DNA of 64,000 nt, taken from NCBI GenBank assembly GCA_036381495.1, contig DASVCS010000059.1:89333-153332 (forward strand), in the 5' to 3' direction. Below the pieces are notes generated by a model that made no database searches, was not told where the DNA came from, and saw nothing but the letters and a program-made list of their open reading frames with translations. A program made the position numbers and the translations under genes. This document shows, in pieces, positions 8,739-17,147 of the stretch. The first letter of the stretch is position 1; each line of letters opens with the position of its first letter. Origin of the DNA: DASVCS01 sp036381495 (lineage in GTDB: Bacteria; Gemmatimonadota; Gemmatimonadetes; Longimicrobiales; RSA9).

Positions 8739-9900
8739 TCTTAATTTATCTCGAACGCTCATCAAGATTTCCGTGGACGACTTCAACGCGGGGCATTGGG
8801 TCCGCCAGGGGAGTTACCGGAGCTTCCAGCCGACGCCGATCAACCGCCAGTGGACGGTGGCGGACATGGCGGTGCAGCAACTCCTGAGCCAGGCGGACCG
8901 ACAGCTCGGCCGGCTGGACATGTACTCGGAGTACGTGCCGAACATCGACTTGTTCATCAGCATGCATGTGGTGAAGGAGGCGACACAGAGCAGCCGGATC
9001 GAGGGGACACAGACGCGTATCGAAGAGGCGCTTCTGGAGCGGGAGGACGTGCCTTCGGAGAGGCGCGATGATTGGGACGAAGTACAGAACTACATCGCCG
9101 CGATGAACCATGCGACCGCATCACTGGGCACGTTGCCGTTTTCGTCGCGCCTGATCCGCGAAGCGCACCGGGTCCTGATGCGGGGGGTGCGTGGAGCGCA
9201 GAAGCAACCGGGCGAGTTCCGGACGAGCCAGAACTGGATCGGTGGCGCAACGATCGACGACGCGGTGTTCGTGCCACCGGTGCACACCAGCGTCCCCGAG
9301 TTGATGGCCGACCTGGAACGCTTCGTCCACAACGACGAGATCTACATGCCGGAGCTGCTCCGAATCGCGCTCGTGCATTACCAGTTCGAGACGATCCACC
9401 CGTTCCTGGACGGGAACGGCCGGGTGGGCCGGCTGCTCATCCCGCTGTACCTGGTCGACCGGGGGATCCTCAAGCGGCCGATTCTTTACCTGTCCGACTT
9501 CTTCGAACGCAACCGCACGCACTACTACGACAACCTGATGCGGGTCCGTGAGAAGGGCGATCTGGCGCACTGGTTCAGGTTCTTCCTGATCGGCGTGATC
9601 GAGACCGCGAAGAGCGGCATCGCCACGTTCGACGGCATCTTGCGGCTCCAGCAGGAGATAAGTGAGCGCATCGGTGCGCTCGGCAGCCGGGCGGGCGCGG
9701 CGAGCAAGGTCATCCAGTACCTGTACGGGCGCCCTTTGATCAATGCCGCGAAGGTGAGCGAAGTGGCAGGGGTGTCGATGCCGACGTCGTACAAGCTCAT
9801 CCAGGATCTGGAACGGCTCGGCATCGTGAAGGAGATCACCGGCGCGCGACGCGGCCGGATGTACCTCTTCGATGAGTACATGAACCTGTTCCGCTCCTGA
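8728..9900 (+). CDS. Fic family protein, class II (N-terminal inhibitory motif)
   Basis: Fic enzymes transfer AMP or other phosphate-containing groups to target proteins. This 390-residue protein has the full active-site motif HPFLDGNGRVGR (His about 224), preceded by an N-terminal Fic_N-type domain. SSRIEG at residues 88-93 fits the (S/T)xxxE(G/N) inhibitory helix, which places it in the self-restrained class II rather than in a toxin-antitoxin pair. The last 70 residues (VIQYLYGRPLINAAKVSEVA, then MPTSYKLIQDLERLGIV) form a winged helix, so the protein probably binds DNA, perhaps its own promoter. The TTG start lies in an inverted repeat; a GTG at 8773 is an alternative. No antitoxin gene is adjacent. 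Confidence 0.9.
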   Translation: MRANLNLSRTLIKISVDDFNAGHWVRQGSYRSFQPTPINRQWTVADMAVQQLLSQADRQLGRLDMYSEYVPNIDLFISMHVVKEATQSSRIEGTQTRIEEALLEREDVPSERRDDWDEVQNYIAAMNHATASLGTLPFSSRLIREAHRVLMRGVRGAQKQPGEFRTSQNWIGGATIDDAVFVPPVHTSVPELMADLERFVHNDEIYMPELLRIALVHYQFETIHPFLDGNGRVGRLLIPLYLVDRGILKRPILYLSDFFERNRTHYYDNLMRVREKGDLAHWFRFFLIGVIETAKSGIATFDGILRLQQEISERIGALGSRAGAASKVIQYLYGRPLINAAKVSEVAGVSMPTSYKLIQDLERLGIVKEITGARRGRMYLFDEYMNLFRS

Positions 9901-10029
9901 GCGCCATCAGCCCGATCGAGAGGCGGTTCGGCGTCGGGTAGCGCGTCCGGCCGGGCGCGCGGCGCGCCGCACGCGCGGCTCCGGGGAGTGGCGCTCGCTG
10001 CGCAGTCGATACCGGGGCCAGAACAGCAC

Positions 10030-10062
10030 GCCGGGCCGGCACGCGACGCGCGCCGGCCCGGC
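10030..10062. terminator. terminator between convergent genes
   Basis: GCCGGGCCGGC and GCCGGCCCGGC form an 11-bp perfect stem around an 11-nt loop, between the fic stop codon and the end of the minus-strand lipoprotein gene. Such a stem can stop transcription from both sides. Confidence 0.6.
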
Positions 10063-10101
10063 AGTCCTTCCTCGAGGATCGCGGCTGTCTTCCCCGCCGC
10101 G

Positions 10102-12111
10102 CTACGCCTCCGCGGCGAGGTCGCGCACGGCGTCCGCGAGCATGCGCACCTTCGCGGCATCGCGGGACCGGGCTGCCTCACCGGAGAGCTGGCCGGCGAG
10201 CTCCGTCAGTGCCTGTCGCCGCGCCGCGCCGGAGGCGCTCTCCGCGCGGTCGAGCGCCTGGCGCACGGCCGCGATGCGGTCGGCGGAGAGACCGTTCGAG
10301 CGCTCGAGCTGGTCCACGTAGGCGCGGGCCAGTGCGAAGCTCGGCGGCCACACGAAGTGTGGCTGGCCCTGCGTGTTCAGGTAATCCAGTTTGACCGTCC
10401 GGGCCGCGTCGATCTCGTTCTGCGTGAGGAACTCGCTCGGCACGAGCTGGAAGATGTCCAGACCGCGGGCGATCTCGGAGCTGACGATCACGCCGTTGTA
10501 CCAGTAGACGGACCAACTCCCGCCGCTCTCCATCCGGTCCGGATTCACTGGGCCGCGGTCGAAGAAGGCGATCTCCCTCGGATGCGCCGGATCGGTCCAG
10601 TCGAAGACGGAGATCCCGCCCTGGTACCAGGCCTGGACCATGACGTCGCGCCCGGGGATCGGGATGAGCGAGCCGTTGTGCGCCACGCAGTTCTCGAGCG
10701 ACGTCTGCGGCGCGGGCAGCTTGTAGTAGCTCTGGAAGTCGAGCTGCCGGTTCTCGATGGTGAAGATCGCGTCCGCGCCCCACTCCTTGGGGTCGTTCAC
10801 GCGGCACTTGGGCTGGCCGCCGCCACCCCACTCGTCGCTGAAGAGGACCTTGGTGCCGGCGTTGTTGAACGTCGCCGAATGCCAGTAGGAGAAGTTCGAG
10901 TCGGCGACCGCCGCAATGCGCCGGGGGTTGACCGGGTCGCTGATGTCGAGCAGGAGCCCGTAGCCTTCGCAGGCGCCGCCGGCCAGGCCGATCGCCGGGT
11001 AGACGGTGATGTCGTGGCACTGCGTGGGGCCGGGGCGCGGGCCGTTGTCATTGCCGCGCCTCTGCGCGAAGCGCGCCTCGATGTCGCGCCGGAGCGCGGC
11101 ACTGTCCGCGGCCGTGGGTGCGCCGGTCCCGCCACGCGCCTTGACGATGCTGTCGAGCAGCGGTGCGATCATGCGGGAGGGGAGCACGCGCGGCTGGCCG
11201 CGGATCTCGACGATGAACGCGCCCTCCGCCCGCGCCCGCTCGATCTCCTCGAGGTCCGCCGGCGACAGTCCGTGCTCCGGCGGCGCCACGAGGCCCTCGA
11301 AGATCCGCGGCGAATTCACGATCGCCGCATCCTCCGGGTGCGAGAGCGGCACGCGGATGACCTCGATCCGGAAGAGCGCCGAGTTCGGGTCCTCGCTCGG
11401 CGGCGCGCTGACGCAGCCGGGCAACTCCTCGGCGGGACGCACGCTGGCCGAACCCGAAACGTAGATGTAGACGTTCTCGGTGTCATCCGGATCCTCGAGC
11501 ACCGTGTGCGTGTGCGAACCGCGACACGTCTGCACGTTGCCGATGTACTTCGGATTCCGGATGTCGCTGATGTCGAAGATGCGGATCCCGCGCAGCCGGT
11601 CGGGGCTGACGGCCTCGGGAACGCCCTGCGTGCCGCAGTCGAGACGGCCACCGCGCCCCTCGCCCGACACGAAGAGGAGATTCTTGTACACCGAGACGTC
11701 GCTCTGCGACGCGGGGCAGACGTACCCCTCGACGAGCACCGGCTGGCTCGGGTTCGAGATGTCCCAGACCTGGAAACCGTTGTAGTTGCCCTGGATGACG
11801 TAGTTGCCGGTGAAGGTGAGGTCCGAGTTGGTGACGCCGACGAAGTCCCGGCCGGGCGGCGTCTCGGAGACGACGCGCAGGTTCCACGCCGCCTCCTCGG
11901 CATCCATCAGACCGGCGCCGAGCCCGACGCGGGGATCGTTGCCGCTGGGCGCCATCGTCGCCATGTCGCCGCCGGGCATCGCCATGCGCGAGGCGGTGTT
12001 CGAGGACGCACAGGCGAGCGCGCCGAGCAGCATGGCGGCCAGCGAGAGCGACCCCACACGGCCGACGGCCGGTCGGGCCGCGGGATGAGAGGTCGGGGTG
12101 ATAGGTGTCAT
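10102..12111 (-). CDS. LVIVD-repeat lipoprotein
   Basis: A 669-residue protein whose start (ATG at 12111) follows AAAGGAGATC. The signal peptide ends in the lipobox LLGALAC. The body holds repeats of the type VWDISNPSQPVLVEGYV, IFDISDIRNPKYIGNVQT, LLDISDPVNPRRIAAVAD and VFDWTDPAHPREIAFFD, the LVIVD signature of a propeller-like extracellular domain. A His-rich spot (RGSHTHTV) and several Cys residues are present. The last 120 residues are helical (VDQLERSNGLSADRIAAVRQ). It lies 56 bp downstream of the DUF305 gene in the same direction, so the two probably form one operon acting at the cell surface. Confidence 0.8.
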   Translation of the reverse strand: MTPITPTSHPAARPAVGRVGSLSLAAMLLGALACASSNTASRMAMPGGDMATMAPSGNDPRVGLGAGLMDAEEAAWNLRVVSETPPGRDFVGVTNSDLTFTGNYVIQGNYNGFQVWDISNPSQPVLVEGYVCPASQSDVSVYKNLLFVSGEGRGGRLDCGTQGVPEAVSPDRLRGIRIFDISDIRNPKYIGNVQTCRGSHTHTVLEDPDDTENVYIYVSGSASVRPAEELPGCVSAPPSEDPNSALFRIEVIRVPLSHPEDAAIVNSPRIFEGLVAPPEHGLSPADLEEIERARAEGAFIVEIRGQPRVLPSRMIAPLLDSIVKARGGTGAPTAADSAALRRDIEARFAQRRGNDNGPRPGPTQCHDITVYPAIGLAGGACEGYGLLLDISDPVNPRRIAAVADSNFSYWHSATFNNAGTKVLFSDEWGGGGQPKCRVNDPKEWGADAIFTIENRQLDFQSYYKLPAPQTSLENCVAHNGSLIPIPGRDVMVQAWYQGGISVFDWTDPAHPREIAFFDRGPVNPDRMESGGSWSVYWYNGVIVSSEIARGLDIFQLVPSEFLTQNEIDAARTVKLDYLNTQGQPHFVWPPSFALARAYVDQLERSNGLSADRIAAVRQALDRAESASGAARRQALTELAGQLSGEAARSRDAAKVRMLADAVRDLAAEA

Positions 12112-12167
12112 GGCGATCTCCTTTGTTGGCACCGAGCGTAACGGGGAAACTGCCGACGTCGGTGTGA

Positions 12168-12875
12168 TCACGGAGCGCGGCCCTCGGCGGGCAACGCTGA
12201 GAGCATCAGTTTCATCCGAGCGATCTCGGTGGTCTGGTCCGCCTGGATGTCCGAGGCAAGTTTGAACGTGAGATCGCCCTGCCCGGCACCGTCGGTGCGG
12301 AAGAGGTCGTGCACCATGGTGACGGCTCCGCGGTGGTGCTGGATCATGAAGGTCAGGAAGAGCCGGTCGAACTCGGCGCCGTGCGCCTGCTCGAGCTGCC
12401 GCATCTGCTCCGGCGTGAGCATCCCGGGCATCTGCATGGACATGTCCATGCCGCCACCGGCGCCATGGACCATGACGTTCGCCCCCTCGATGTGCACCTC
12501 GGGCACTGGCTGCCCGCGGTCGCGCAGCCACCGCTGCATGGTGGCGATCTCGTCCTTCTGTGCGTTGATGATGCGCGCGGCCAGCGTCTGGACCGCCGGG
12601 CTGGCGCCGTGCGTGGCGGCGAATCCCGCCATCACGAGGGCCTGCGCGTGATGGCTGATCATGCCGGTCATGAAGCGAACGTCGGCTTCGTTGAAGCGCG
12701 TGAGCGCGCTGTCCTTCCGCGCCCGGTAGAGCGCTTCGATCTCGGCCGCAGGCCGCTCCTCCGGACGGACCGCCTCCCCTGCCCCCGTCCCCGCCCGGGT
12801 GGCGCCGCTACAGGCCGTCGCGGCCAGCACGGCGAAGAGGGCAGCACTCGTCCAGTGCGTGCGTGATACGCTCAT
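12168..12875 (-). CDS. DUF305 family lipoprotein
   Basis: A 235-residue protein with a lipoprotein signal (LFAVLAATACSG). It shows the two diagnostic His-His motifs of DUF305, MISHHAQALVMA and MIQHHRGAVTMV, each in a helix, and a Met/His-rich linker (GMDMSMQMPGM). These proteins form four-helix bundles and are often found with copper or other metal-handling genes, so metal binding outside the membrane is plausible. The start at 12875 was preferred to an ATG at 12932 because that one lies inside the -10 box of the likely promoter. First gene of an operon with the LVIVD lipoprotein. Confidence 0.85.
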   Translation of the reverse strand: MSVSRTHWTSAALFAVLAATACSGATRAGTGAGEAVRPEERPAAEIEALYRARKDSALTRFNEADVRFMTGMISHHAQALVMAGFAATHGASPAVQTLAARIINAQKDEIATMQRWLRDRGQPVPEVHIEGANVMVHGAGGGMDMSMQMPGMLTPEQMRQLEQAHGAEFDRLFLTFMIQHHRGAVTMVHDLFRTDGAGQGDLTFKLASDIQADQTTEIARMKLMLSALPAEGRAP

Positions 12876-12930
12876 GGCTTTCAGGGTTCCGGGACGATGA
12901 CCGGCTTCGAGCCGGATGGGGTCCGGGTGC

Positions 12931-12959
12931 ATAATACTCAATCCGGAGCGCGGGGTGAA
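12931..12959 (-). promoter_or_regulatory. likely promoter of the DUF305 operon
   Basis: On the minus strand: TTCACC, 17 bp, TATTAT. Transcription would begin near 12924, giving a leader of about 50 nt before the ATG at 12875. Confidence 0.45.
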
Positions 12960-13332
12960 GGGGGGGTGCATGGCGGGGACTCGCTCCTGCGTGGTGGGCG
13001 GCGCTCCACCGCGCCGTGTGGACGTGAGGCGGGTGGCGCGGGGCCACTCCGCCGCAGGAGAGCGGGCGGGGCGGGCAGGCGAACCCTCGGCGAGACGGCC
13101 GACGCCTTCCGCGACGCGAGAGCGGCCCGGGATGGATGGGCGAACCGCATGGCCCACGTCCATCGCGATCCCGCGCGCCAGAGCGGGCCGGGACGGCGCA
13201 CCCCCTCACTTTCCGGAGTCGAGGCCGAACGGCACCGCGCGCCGGGCGTTCCGACGCGCGTCTTCGCCGCCCACCTCCACCTCCCGTATCCATCCCTTGC
13301 GCGTTATATACGTCTGTAGTAATATAGCGATG
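12960..13332. other. intergenic stretch, no gene seen
   Basis: About 370 bp between the DUF305 promoter and the first R2 repeat. No frame looks coding. An AT-rich patch (GTTATATACGTCTGTAGTA) at 13303-13321 could be a promoter in either direction. Confidence 0.4.
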
Positions 13333-13412
13333 GGCGCGTCACTCCGGAGTCGTACGCGCCGGGGAACCGGGCGCGGCGAGCGACCGCGCGGCTCCGCCCC
13401 CGCGGGCGGGCC
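13333..13412. repeat. R2 repeat copy b
   Basis: Contains GCGTCACTCCGGAGTCGTAC and GCGAGCGACCGCGCGGCTCC in the same order and spacing as the other R2 copies. It lacks the outermost bases of the left end and is followed directly by copy c in the same orientation. Confidence 0.6.
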
Positions 13413-13415
13413 GCC

Positions 13416-13507
13416 TTGGAGCGGTTGCCGCACCGCGTCGGAGTCGTGTGCGTCCGCCGCAGGCGCGCCGCGAACGACCGGACGACTCCGAACCGGCCGA
13501 CGAAGTG
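13416..13507. repeat. R2 repeat copy c
   Basis: Begins GGAGCGGTTGCCGCACCG and ends CGACTCCGAACCGGCCGACG. A diverged R2 copy lying in tandem with copy b. Confidence 0.6.
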
Positions 13508-13555
13508 GTCGAAATCCAAGTCCGCATGGACCATGCGCGATTCGGGGTGCCCCCC

Positions 13556-13629
13556 GGGAGCGGGAACGTTTACGTTTACGGGGATGGAGGGCGCTCCCCG
13601 TTTCCCGTAAACGTAAACGCTCCCGCTCC
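13556..13629. repeat. R1 repeat copy a (core as an inverted repeat)
   Basis: The 27-bp R1 core (GGGAGCGGG then AACGTTTACGTTTACGGG) at 13556-13582 is followed after 21 nt by its near-perfect reverse complement at 13604-13629 (25 of 26 bases). It makes a very stable hairpin about 40 bp upstream of the arsR promoter. Confidence 0.8.
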
Positions 13630-13668
13630 AGGCGGCGCAGCCGCCGCTCCCGTTCCCGTGCAGTAACG

Positions 13669-13697
13669 ATGACCGGTTCACGCGAACTCGATATAAA
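13669..13697 (+). promoter_or_regulatory. likely promoter of the arsR-SRPBCC pair
   Basis: ATGACC, 17 bp, TATAAA at 13692-13697. The start would be near 13704, just before GGAGG. A GTG at 13707 is too close to that site to be favoured over the ATG at 13734. Confidence 0.4.
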
Positions 13698-13733
13698 ACG
13701 CGGAGGGTGCACCCGAACCCGGGATTATACCGT

Positions 13734-14045
13734 ATGTCGATCTTCGAGACGCTGGCCGAGCCGAGCCGCAGGCGGATCGTTGAGCTGCTCAGGACGGGGG
13801 AACGACCCGTCGGCGAGCTGGTCGAGGCGCTGGGATTGAGTCAGCCCGCGGTGTCGCGGCACCTGCGTGTGTTGCGGGAAGCGGGGCTGGTCGAGGCGCG
13901 CGTGGATGCGCAGCGGCGGCTGTACCGGTTGCGTGCCGATTCGCTGCGCGAGCTGGATGCGTGGCTCGAGCCGTACCGTCTGCTCTGGTCCGGCCGCCTG
14001 GACGAACTGAAGCATCACCTGAGCGAGATGGGAGACGATGACTGA
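13734..14045 (+). CDS. ArsR family transcriptional regulator
   Basis: A 103-residue winged-helix protein that opens directly into the DNA-binding domain: FETLAEPSRRRIVELLRTGE, then VGELVEALGLSQPAVSRHLR and the wing VDAQRRLYRLRADSL. No cysteine metal site is seen, so it belongs to the group that pairs with SRPBCC/AHSA1 proteins rather than to arsenic sensors. It ends 8 bp inside the next gene. Pairs like this usually repress their own operon. The start is the ATG at 13734, which matches the usual first residues of the family. Confidence 0.88.
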   Translation: MSIFETLAEPSRRRIVELLRTGERPVGELVEALGLSQPAVSRHLRVLREAGLVEARVDAQRRLYRLRADSLRELDAWLEPYRLLWSGRLDELKHHLSEMGDDD

Positions 14046-14613
14046 GCCGATGCGGGATCCCGGGGAAGGAATTCTGGAGCAGGCCGATGGCCGCTGGCGG
14101 CTGCGTTTCGTGCGCGCGCTGCCCTACTCGCGCGAGAGGGTCTGGCGTGCGCTCACGGAGGAGCGGCACCTGGCCGCATGGTTTCCGACGACGATCGAGG
14201 GAGAGCTGAGGGCGGGGGCCGCATTGACGTTCCGCTTCCGTGGCGTCGAGGCGCCCCCGACGATCGGGGAGCTGATCGCGTGCGAGCCGCCCCGGCTGCT
14301 GGAATTCACCTGGGGCGGCTCGGAGGATGGCAGCACGCCGCTGGAGCACGTGCGTTTCGAGTTGACGCCGGACGGCGCCGGCTGCGTGCTGATCTTCACG
14401 ACGACGTACGACGCCGTCGGCAAGTCGGCGCGGGATGCGGCCGGGTGGCACGTTTGCTTCGAAAACCTCGCTCGGCGCCTTGCGGGCGAGGAGCCGGTCG
14501 CGAATCCGGCCGAGCGCTGGAAGCCGCTGAACCGGTTGTACGCGGAGCGCTTCGGCCCGGAGGCGTCGACGATCGGGCCGCCGCAGGGGCACGAGGAGTA
14601 CCAGGAGAGCTGA
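14038..14613 (+). CDS. SRPBCC (AHSA1-like) domain protein
   Basis: A 191-residue protein. The START-like fold is marked by RALPYSRERVWRALTEERHL, the AAWFP turn and GELIACEPPRLLEFTWG, with a late helix VCFENLARRLAGEE. Family members bind hydrophobic ligands or assist Hsp90-type partners; bacterial ArsR-coupled members are mostly untested. It overlaps arsR by 8 bp and is expected to be translated from the same message. Confidence 0.85.
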   Translation: MTEPMRDPGEGILEQADGRWRLRFVRALPYSRERVWRALTEERHLAAWFPTTIEGELRAGAALTFRFRGVEAPPTIGELIACEPPRLLEFTWGGSEDGSTPLEHVRFELTPDGAGCVLIFTTTYDAVGKSARDAAGWHVCFENLARRLAGEEPVANPAERWKPLNRLYAERFGPEASTIGPPQGHEEYQES

Positions 14614-14704
14614 ACTCACGCGTCCGCGTGGGTCGGTCGTCCTTGCATGGCGACGGGACCGGCGGCTCGGACGCGATGGGCGGGCACGGGGGGCAACGGC
14701 CGCG

Positions 14705-14893
14705 TCACCCGGAGCGAAAGCGCCTGCGGGAACGCGGAGAACGGGCGTGCCGCACCGGCGGGACCGGAGGGCGCGTCTTGCAGCGCACCGGTTCCGCGTC
14801 GAGGTCCCGCTCCAGCCGTCCGCTCCTGACCCAGCGGTGAATGGCGTCGCGCCTGATTCCGAGCTTCCGGCCGGGGCGCTCCCGGAGACGCCG
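14705..14893 (-). pseudogene. possible remnant of a transposase or recombinase HTH region
   Basis: On the minus strand the frame ending at the stop 14705-14707 reads KLGIRRDAIHRWVRSGRLER followed by DLDAEPVRC and a basic, Pro-rich tail. This resembles the helix-turn-helix part of IS21-like transposases, where a phrase like HRWIRTGQLDRDL is common. No start codon, catalytic residues or flanking inverted repeats are seen. Low certainty. Confidence 0.3.
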
Positions 14894-14968
14894 TGTTCCA
14901 GGTCGTGCCCGAGTAACATCCGCTCCCCTCTTCCGATCAAGCGCGCCGCCAGCAGCGAAGTGGAGGCG

Positions 14969-15066
14969 CTAGAGCGGTTGCCGCGTCACTCCGGAGTCGT
15001 GCACTGCGGCCTCGAGTGCATCGCGGGCGGCCACGCAGCTCCGAACCGGCGGAGGAAATGCTCTAA
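14969..15066. repeat. R2 repeat copy d
   Basis: Bounded by CTAGAGCGGTTGCCGCG on the left and GGAGGAAATGCTCTAA on the right, so both ends begin with TTAGAGC or CTAGAGC read inwards. Its reverse complement aligns over its full length with the copy at 43083-43183. Confidence 0.8.
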
Positions 15067-15120
15067 GGTGAAGACGTCGCTCCGGGTCCGCAGCACCGGG
15101 GAGTTGCCGATCATGAGCGG

Positions 15121-15432
15121 GTGCGCATGGCCCCTTCCTGCGCAACACCCTCCATCGACGAGCGGGTCGCCAGGATCGCGGCGGGCCGGCACGGCGTCGT
15201 CACGCACGCGCAGTTCCTCGGCGCCGGTCTCAGCCCGGACAGGGTGGACGGACGGGTGAGGTCGCGGCGGACGTCCGAGAGCGACCGGCGCCGCGACGCC
15301 CGGCCCGCGGCGCAAGGGATCCTCGTGGTGCGCGTGACCTGGCGACAGATCGCCGACGAGCCCGACGCCGTTCCCGTCCGGTTGGCCCAGACCCTCGCGC
15401 GAGCGGAGCCCGGAGACCCACTCCGGATGTGA
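15121..15432 (+). pseudogene. internally deleted AbiEi/DUF559-type gene
   Basis: The 103-residue frame joins two parts of a longer protein type. The first is DERVARIAAGRHGVVTHAQF followed by LGAGLSPDRVDGRVRS, the N-terminal winged helix seen in AbiEi-like and DUF559 proteins. The second is ILVVRVTWRQIADEPDAVPV, the last strand and helix of the DUF559 nuclease-like domain. The roughly 200 residues normally between them, with the catalytic core, are missing. I infer an internal deletion. Confidence 0.45.
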
Positions 15433-15681
15433 CCGAAGACCCGGCGTCCGAGCGCGACGCCAAGCTGAGGGCGGCCCGGAGCGCCATCGACCTCGAGGTC
15501 GTAGCGCGCGCCGGGCCGCCGCCTCGGGTGCGAGCCAGGGCGCGCTCGGTCCTCCGGCGACCGGTCCCTCGCTGCCCGGGTTCCGCACGGCGGTCGTCAC
15601 CCGGACACCGCAGGCGGTGCACGACGGATGCGGCCGGGAGGCGCTTCGGGGCCGGGGAGCGGATCCCGCTCCGTACCGGCG

Positions 15682-16791
15682 TCATCGGGCTCCGGTGAGC
15701 GGGGGTCGCGCGACGTAGTAGTCGTTCATGATGTCGTGCTCGAGCTGGTGGACGACGACATCGGTGAAGCCGGCCTCTCGCAGCATGGCCTGCGCGCGCT
15801 CCCGCCCCCACATCGTGCCCAGCCCCTCGCCGCCCTGCGCGAGCGACACCGTCATGCAGTGCATGCACGAGATGGTGTAGAGCAGCGCGCCCAGCGGGTG
15901 GTCGAGGTTGCCGCGCAGGTCGCTCGACGCGCGGATGTCCTGCATGAGGTAGACGCCGTCGGGGCGGAGCGTTCGCGCGATCCCGCGCAACAGCGCGGCC
16001 GGCCGCGCCTGGTCGTGCACCGCGTCGAACGTCGTCACCAGGTCGAACGCCGCCGGCTCGGCCGTCTCATCGAAATCCGAGAGGTCGCGCGCCTCGAACG
16101 TGACGTTGCCGAGCCCCGCGGCCTCCGCCTGCGCGCGCGCCCACGCGATCGCCTCCGCCGAGAGGTCCATGCCGACGAACGCGCTCGCCGGGTAGCGCGC
16201 CGCCAGATCGAGCAGCGCACGGCCGCGACCGCACCCCAGATCGGCCACGCGGATCCCCGCGGCGAGGCGGTCCGTCAGCCCCGGCACCAGCGGCAGGATC
16301 CGGTCGTGCAGCGCCGCGAGCACCGTCTGCCCACTGTCCTCCGCCATCACCTCATGGAACCGGTTGTAGCGCTCGTACGGCACGCCCCCGCCCTCCCGGA
16401 AACAGCGCACCAGTTCATCCTCGACCCCGCCGAGTACCGCGAAATACTGTGCGACCACGGCCAGGTTCTCCGGCGCGCTCCGCGTCAGCAGCGCCGCGTG
16501 TTCCGGCGGCAGACGGAACCGGCCGGCGTCGTCCAGCTCGATCACGCGGCCGACCGCCAGCGCCGACAGCCACTCGCGCACGTAGCGCTCCTGAAGCCCG
16601 GTCGCTTCCGCGAGCGCATCGCTCGTCACCGCGCCCCGCTCCGCCAGCGCGTCGAACAGCCCCAGCCGATGCCCGATCGATATCATGAACAGCACGGCCG
16701 CCTCGTTGAACGCCCCGACCATCCGCTCGCCGAACGCCTCCGCCCGCGCCGCGTCGAATTCGACTGCCGTCTGTTCCATTGCCGCTGCCAT
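15682..16791 (-). CDS. class I SAM-dependent methyltransferase with N-terminal winged helix
   Basis: A 369-residue protein. Residues 20-110 form a winged helix (LFMISIGHRLGLFDALAERG, then ALAEATGLQERYVREWLSAL) of the dimerisation type found in O-methyltransferases. The Rossmann domain follows, with motif I ADLGCGRGRAL, the acidic end of strand 2 (FVGMDLS) and motif II near TFDAVHDQ. The layout matches the group often labelled Rv2258c-like; the substrate is unknown. GGAGGG precedes the ATG. A perfect TetR-type palindrome lies 35 bp upstream, and a tetR gene is divergent, so repression by that regulator is likely. Confidence 0.88.
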   Translation of the reverse strand: MAAAMEQTAVEFDAARAEAFGERMVGAFNEAAVLFMISIGHRLGLFDALAERGAVTSDALAEATGLQERYVREWLSALAVGRVIELDDAGRFRLPPEHAALLTRSAPENLAVVAQYFAVLGGVEDELVRCFREGGGVPYERYNRFHEVMAEDSGQTVLAALHDRILPLVPGLTDRLAAGIRVADLGCGRGRALLDLAARYPASAFVGMDLSAEAIAWARAQAEAAGLGNVTFEARDLSDFDETAEPAAFDLVTTFDAVHDQARPAALLRGIARTLRPDGVYLMQDIRASSDLRGNLDHPLGALLYTISCMHCMTVSLAQGGEGLGTMWGRERAQAMLREAGFTDVVVHQLEHDIMNDYYVARPPLTGAR

Positions 16792-16825
16792 GCGGCCCTC
16801 CGTCGATGTAGGTTCTCGTGTACAG

Positions 16826-16841
16826 TACCAACCGGTTGGTA
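16826..16841. promoter_or_regulatory. TetR-type operator upstream of the methyltransferase
   Basis: TACCAACCGGTTGGTA is a perfect 16-bp palindrome. A degenerate copy, TACCAACCGGTCCGTTA, sits between the -35 and -10 boxes of the divergent tetR gene, which ties the two sites to that regulator. Confidence 0.7.
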
Positions 16842-16880
16842 TAATTACGACGCGTGGCGACGCGTGTCAAGGGGCAATCT

Positions 16881-17097
16881 GCCGGCGCACGCCCGTGCGC
16901 GTGCGGGTGCGCGGCCCCGCCGCGTCTCCGCCGCCCCCATCCCGTAAACGTAAGCGTGGAAACGGAGGCTTCCTTCGGGCGCCCCCATCCCGTAAACGTA
17001 AACGTTCCCGCTCCCGCTCCCGTTCCCGGCAGTTCCCGGCCATGCCGGGCCGTCCTCCCCTCCACCGCACCCCCTCCCGGGCAAACCCCAGCCTTGG
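16881..17097. repeat. R1 repeat copy b
   Basis: Inverted relative to copies c and d. It contains the exact 27-bp core at 16989-17015, a second diverged core at 16941-16959, and on the minus strand the G-rich block TGCCCGGGAGGGGGTG and the alternating CGCACCCGCACGCGCACGGG block found in the other copies. It fills most of the gap between the methyltransferase and tetR. Confidence 0.8.
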
Positions 17098-17112
17098 CGC
17101 CGCAGGCGCCCC

Positions 17113-17141
17113 TTGATCAATACCAACCGGTCCGTTATCAT
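17113..17141 (+). promoter_or_regulatory. tetR promoter with built-in operator, leaderless
   Basis: TTGATC at 17113-17118, 17 bp, TATCAT at 17136-17141. The ATG starts six bases later, exactly as in marR, and no ribosome binding site is present. The operator-like TACCAACCGGTCCGTTA fills the spacer, so the regulator should repress itself. Confidence 0.65.
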
Positions 17142-17147
17142 CGCCGC

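Noticed and set aside
8728..9900. Fic as the toxin of a toxin-antitoxin pair
   Set aside because: The inhibitory SSRIEG motif is in the same chain and no small antitoxin gene adjoins it.
12876..13333. Possible genes in the 12.9-13.3 kb gap
   Set aside because: All frames are Arg/Pro/Gly-rich low-complexity text without ribosome binding sites or motifs.
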